The position numbers and the translations under genes were made by a program. Source: Bacteroidota bacterium (GTDB lineage: Bacteria > Bacteroidota > Bacteroidia > B-17B0 > Aurantibacillaceae). From it: a stretch of DNA of 8,122 nucleotides. The stretch's first letter is position 1. Each line of letters opens with the position of its first letter. The notes beneath the pieces were generated by a model. That model did not search any database. It saw nothing but the letters and a program-made list of their open reading frames with translations, and was not told the origin of the DNA. Location: positions 1-8,122 of the forward strand of contig JANYBY010000392.1 of assembly GCA_025360565.1 (NCBI GenBank), written 5' to 3'. Positions 5,384-8,122 of the stretch are shown piece by piece.

Positions 5384-7171
5384 TCACACTTCAGTATACC
5401 CGATCTTAGGGTGCATTTCCTCAATTTTCCAATAGGGATTGGCCTTAAACTTTTTCCAATCGGCCATTAAATGAGCATATAATTCTTCCAATGTTTTTTT
5501 TGTTTCGGGATTATATTTTTCGTAATCTTTTTTGTATTTCTCATTTTTCAAAAATTTTTCAAAATATTCAAGCAGGTTAAAACAAATGGTGAATTGCCCG
5601 GTAGCAATTATACTGTTGGGCATATTTTTATTTCCTTTTAACTGATCTTCGGTAAACCATAATGTTGTGGCCATTTTGAGGGCTTTGTTAGAAACATCCA
5701 TTATTTCTTTACCCGGGTTTAAAAGCTCAGCACTTAGATCGGGATATTTTATTTTTCTTTTTTCAACTTCCTCGCTGCTCAATTCAAAAACAGCGTTCAT
5801 GATCAATCGGGGTTTCCAGCCATAATCGCCATAAACCCTTTCAAAACTGAACCAACGCATTTGTTTAATAAACACTTTGGTGATCATTTTTGTGACCGAA
5901 TTCCGGCGATTAATAAGCAAGTTGTTCAGCGTCGCGAATTTTAATTTATCAACATGAAAAAGCCGTTTCGAGAAAAAAGCCGGGATGCCGGCGCGTTTAG
6001 ACAAACCTACAATTCCGCGTGAAAGCAGCAAAAAAACAAAAGCCATTAAAATTCCCAAAGTCCCAAAGATGGTCAATAAAATTATCACTGTTCTGTTTTC
6101 TAAGTAACACGCGTAAACAATGGCGGTTAAACCGGCAAGAGTAGCGGCGATACCGAAATATTTTAATAATTTAAAACTCCATCTTCCTACATAAGGTATT
6201 TTATCTTTATTGCTTCGGGTATACCCTTCCATACTCGGATTAGTGCCATCAGATAAAATATATAAGTCAACAGATTTTTTATCGTGCGAATAAAATTCTT
6301 TTAAATTATCCGGATAATTTTTCATCCGCTGTTCGGCGGTAAGAATTGAATCCACACCCTGATTATCATCTACGCCGCCATCCATTAAACCAATAGGGTA
6401 TTCTATTTTTTCTCCGTCGTAAACAGTGTGTGGTAAAAGCCCTCTATCTTTAAGCTTTACCGCTTCTTCATAAATAAAATCATCCGGAAAATTAATAGGC
6501 TCAAATCCAAAGGGAAAACAGGAAGATGCGGCAATAATATCTGCCATTCTAATTTCTTTTGCTACATCCACCGGAATTTGAATTTTTTTGTTTCCAATAT
6601 ATTTTGTTGTATCGTCGCCGTTGTTAGAACGTGACCTTTCTGTTTTTTGAAATTGAAATGGCAGTGCGAAATTAAATTCGGTTGCGTTAAAACTCATCTC
6701 TTTTAAATGAATGGCAGGATTTTCTTTAAAAAGTAAACCAAACGTTTCCGATTCAAAAGCTTTAAAATAGATGGAAGAGAAGGCATTGATCAAACTGCGA
6801 TGCCGCACTGCGTTCCAGTTATCGTCTTCCGACAAATGTTGCAGAGCGTCTTCAACAAGGTCGGTTTTGGTCATAAACTCTAAAATACTTTTATAACAAT
6901 TCTCAAAGCTTTCACCTTTTTTTAAGCAGGCCGCATATTTTAATCCTACAAAAGTTCCGGCCGAAACGGTTGAAAGAATGCGGACCCTTTGCAGCAAACT
7001 ATCGTTAAATAGTTTTACGGAAGATAAGTATGACAAAACACCCAGATGTATACACGTTGCCCGAAACCCGCCACCGGAAAGGGAAATTGCAATGGTATTA
7101 AAAGGCATTTTTGGAAGATGCGCCCTTCTGGTTGTTTTTACCCTGGTGGATCTATTTTTATTATCTTCCAT
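5384..7171 (-). CDS. patatin-like phospholipase with two internal membrane segments
   Basis: 595 aa. The N-terminal patatin domain has the oxyanion-hole motif SGGGFRA (32-38), the nucleophile Ser70 in STVSAG, and the Asp264 of the dyad in MDGGVDDNQG. Patatins are Ser-Asp lipid acyl hydrolases. The elbow reads T-x-S-x-G instead of G-x-S-x-G; the serine and following glycine are kept, so activity is plausible. Two hydrophobic helices, about 335-357 and 361-384, form a hairpin in the middle that should anchor the protein. The N-terminus is basic and lacks a signal peptide, so the catalytic domain probably faces the cytoplasm. The C-terminal 200 residues are mixed-charge and I do not recognise a domain in them. 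The start at 7171 is 41 bp after the stop of the SGNH hydrolase gene, suggesting co-transcription. No CD-NTase or other defence partner is visible. Confidence 0.9.
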   Translation of the reverse strand: MEDNKNRSTRVKTTRRAHLPKMPFNTIAISLSGGGFRATCIHLGVLSYLSSVKLFNDSLLQRVRILSTVSAGTFVGLKYAACLKKGESFENCYKSILEFMTKTDLVEDALQHLSEDDNWNAVRHRSLINAFSSIYFKAFESETFGLLFKENPAIHLKEMSFNATEFNFALPFQFQKTERSRSNNGDDTTKYIGNKKIQIPVDVAKEIRMADIIAASSCFPFGFEPINFPDDFIYEEAVKLKDRGLLPHTVYDGEKIEYPIGLMDGGVDDNQGVDSILTAEQRMKNYPDNLKEFYSHDKKSVDLYILSDGTNPSMEGYTRSNKDKIPYVGRWSFKLLKYFGIAATLAGLTAIVYACYLENRTVIILLTIFGTLGILMAFVFLLLSRGIVGLSKRAGIPAFFSKRLFHVDKLKFATLNNLLINRRNSVTKMITKVFIKQMRWFSFERVYGDYGWKPRLIMNAVFELSSEEVEKRKIKYPDLSAELLNPGKEIMDVSNKALKMATTLWFTEDQLKGNKNMPNSIIATGQFTICFNLLEYFEKFLKNEKYKKDYEKYNPETKKTLEELYAHLMADWKKFKANPYWKIEEMHPKIGYTEV

Positions 7172-7184
7172 ACTTTTACGCTAT

Positions 7185-7192
7185 CAAAGTAA
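7185..7192 (-). promoter_or_regulatory. weak -7-like box before the patatin gene
   Basis: On the - strand TTACTTTG differs from TAnnTTTG at one position and lies 13 bases before the ATG at 7171. No -33 element is seen. Read-through from the upstream hydrolase gene is at least as likely. Confidence 0.2.
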
Positions 7193-7212
7193 AGCGTATA
7201 AATTTTATGGGG

Positions 7213-8122
7213 TTAAGTTAACGATTTCTCTCTAAATTTTGTAATATTCACTTTATGAATATGTGTGCCGTAGGTATGATTGATTGATTTAATGAATTCG
7301 TTGGCAAGCAATGCCTGCCCAAGCGGATTAACATGTAAACCGTCCAACGAAAATACACCCCCGGTCTTATATTTTATATTGAGTAATTGCTCATTGTAAA
7401 TCCTGTCGGCTTTCATTGTTTTTAATAAATGATCTGTATCAACATAAGCCAATTTTTTTTCGCGGGCAATTTGTTTAATTACGATATTGCATTTAGAAAT
7501 AGCTGCTTGTACTATTTCTATTTGTTTTTTTGAGAGGTAGTATTTTTTCGGAATGGGATGCAATCCTTTAAGATAATTATATTTGTTTTCATCTAATAAG
7601 ATCTCCAACAAAATAAATTCGCCTTTCTCAATTTTCCTTATACAATTAGTGTGTGAAGCGTCTTCGAGCAAAAAAGGATTATGTCCGGGATGAAATTTAA
7701 TTTCAGGTGAATGATAACGCTTATTAAGCAATTTGGCATTTTCGGTATCAAGCAGCAAACCGTTATAAGGTATTGTATTAAAAAAGGGAATAGACGTAAG
7801 ACATGGTAAATTGGAAATAACACCTTTGGCTCCTTTTGATGTGAGCGTAGAAATTAAATAAATTAAACTTTTTTCAAATCCAATTCCCGGCTCACCTTCA
7901 ACAGGGGTAATGGCGTCTAATGTTCCACCTGACAAGGCGTAAGCAAGCACATCGTTGTTACCGATGAATACCGAAAAAAAAGTGGGATCAACTTTTATGG
8001 CATCCGAAAGTACAGAGGCTTTTTCGGGATCGGAAGCCATACGAAAAAAGAAGGGATTGTAATTTCCTTCCCCTTTGGTTTTATCGCCGTATCCCGGTGC
8101 CAACATTGTTATTACTTTTGCG
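7213..8122 (-). CDS. GDSL/SGNH-type hydrolase, N-terminus outside the window
   Basis: This is the C-terminal part of a serine esterase/lipase-like protein. Counting from the Met at 8106, it has block III as IGNND (48-52) and the catalytic Asp-His pair in SLDGLHVNPLG (D255, H258). NLPCLTSIPFFNTIPYNG (99-116) is typical of the Bacteroidota branch of this family. Block I with the nucleophile (GDSL or GNSL) is absent, and the frame stays open upstream of that Met to the edge (A-K-V-I-T), so the gene clearly continues past 8122 and the Met at 8106 is internal. Family members are usually lipoproteins or exported, but the signal cannot be seen here. The substrate is unknown; an ester or lipid is likely. 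It is the upstream partner of the patatin gene 41 bp away. Confidence 0.85.
   Translation of the reverse strand, partial: AKVITMLAPGYGDKTKGEGNYNPFFFRMASDPEKASVLSDAIKVDPTFFSVFIGNNDVLAYALSGGTLDAITPVEGEPGIGFEKSLIYLISTLTSKGAKGVISNLPCLTSIPFFNTIPYNGLLLDTENAKLLNKRYHSPEIKFHPGHNPFLLEDASHTNCIRKIEKGEFILLEILLDENKYNYLKGLHPIPKKYYLSKKQIEIVQAAISKCNIVIKQIAREKKLAYVDTDHLLKTMKADRIYNEQLLNIKYKTGGVFSLDGLHVNPLGQALLANEFIKSINHTYGTHIHKVNITKFREKSLT

Noticed and set aside
5384..7171. Patatin as a CBASS-type defence effector
   Set aside because: No CD-NTase, HORMA or other signalling partner is in view; the neighbour is an SGNH hydrolase and the protein has a different, membrane-anchored layout. The region left of the SGNH gene start is not visible, so this is not absolute.
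6978..7235. 85-aa open frame on the + strand over the patatin start
   Set aside because: It is antisense to the conserved patatin motifs and shows no domain or promoter of its own.

Overview
The window looks like chromosomal DNA from a member of the Bacteroidota, possibly a sphingobacterial, cytophagal or flavobacterial lineage. The sequence is AT-rich. One secreted protein ends in a type IX secretion (T9SS) sorting domain, start codons follow A-rich leaders instead of Shine-Dalgarno sites, and several genes are preceded by Bacteroidota-type -7 boxes (TAnnTTTG, one with a correctly spaced -33 TTTG). The species cannot be named from this sequence alone.

Layout on the + strand: (1) 1-258 is a non-coding upstream region with a dyad and a -7 box. 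(2) 259-1842 encodes a secreted protein combining a mono-haem cytochrome c segment, a PHM-like copper type II monooxygenase fold and a T9SS tail; a strong terminator follows. (3) 1990-2385 encodes a SWIB-domain protein with a histone H1-like Lys/Ala tail, bounded by a clear promoter and a terminator. (4) 2439-2675 is non-coding and carries a long imperfect inverted repeat of unknown identity. (5) 2676-3509 encodes a glycerophosphodiester phosphodiesterase and 3570-5213 encodes the glycerol-3-phosphate dehydrogenase GlpD.

The last two + strand genes converge on two - strand genes. The 170-bp convergence zone (5214-5383) holds REP-like palindromic repeats. On the - strand, a GDSL/SGNH-type hydrolase (cut by the right edge of the window) is followed 41 bp downstream by a membrane-associated patatin-like phospholipase (5384-7171).

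Together the four right-hand genes suggest a phospholipid breakdown theme. The patatin and perhaps the SGNH hydrolase would remove acyl chains, the GDPD would split the resulting glycerophosphodiesters to glycerol-3-phosphate, and GlpD would feed that into glycolysis as dihydroxyacetone phosphate. This linkage is inference from gene content; the two pairs are in opposite orientation. I see no CRISPR array, tRNA, rRNA, transposase or recognisable defence system. The observations most worth checking are the structured element at 2516-2618, the REP-like cluster at 5220-5364 and the cytochrome-copper monooxygenase-T9SS fusion.
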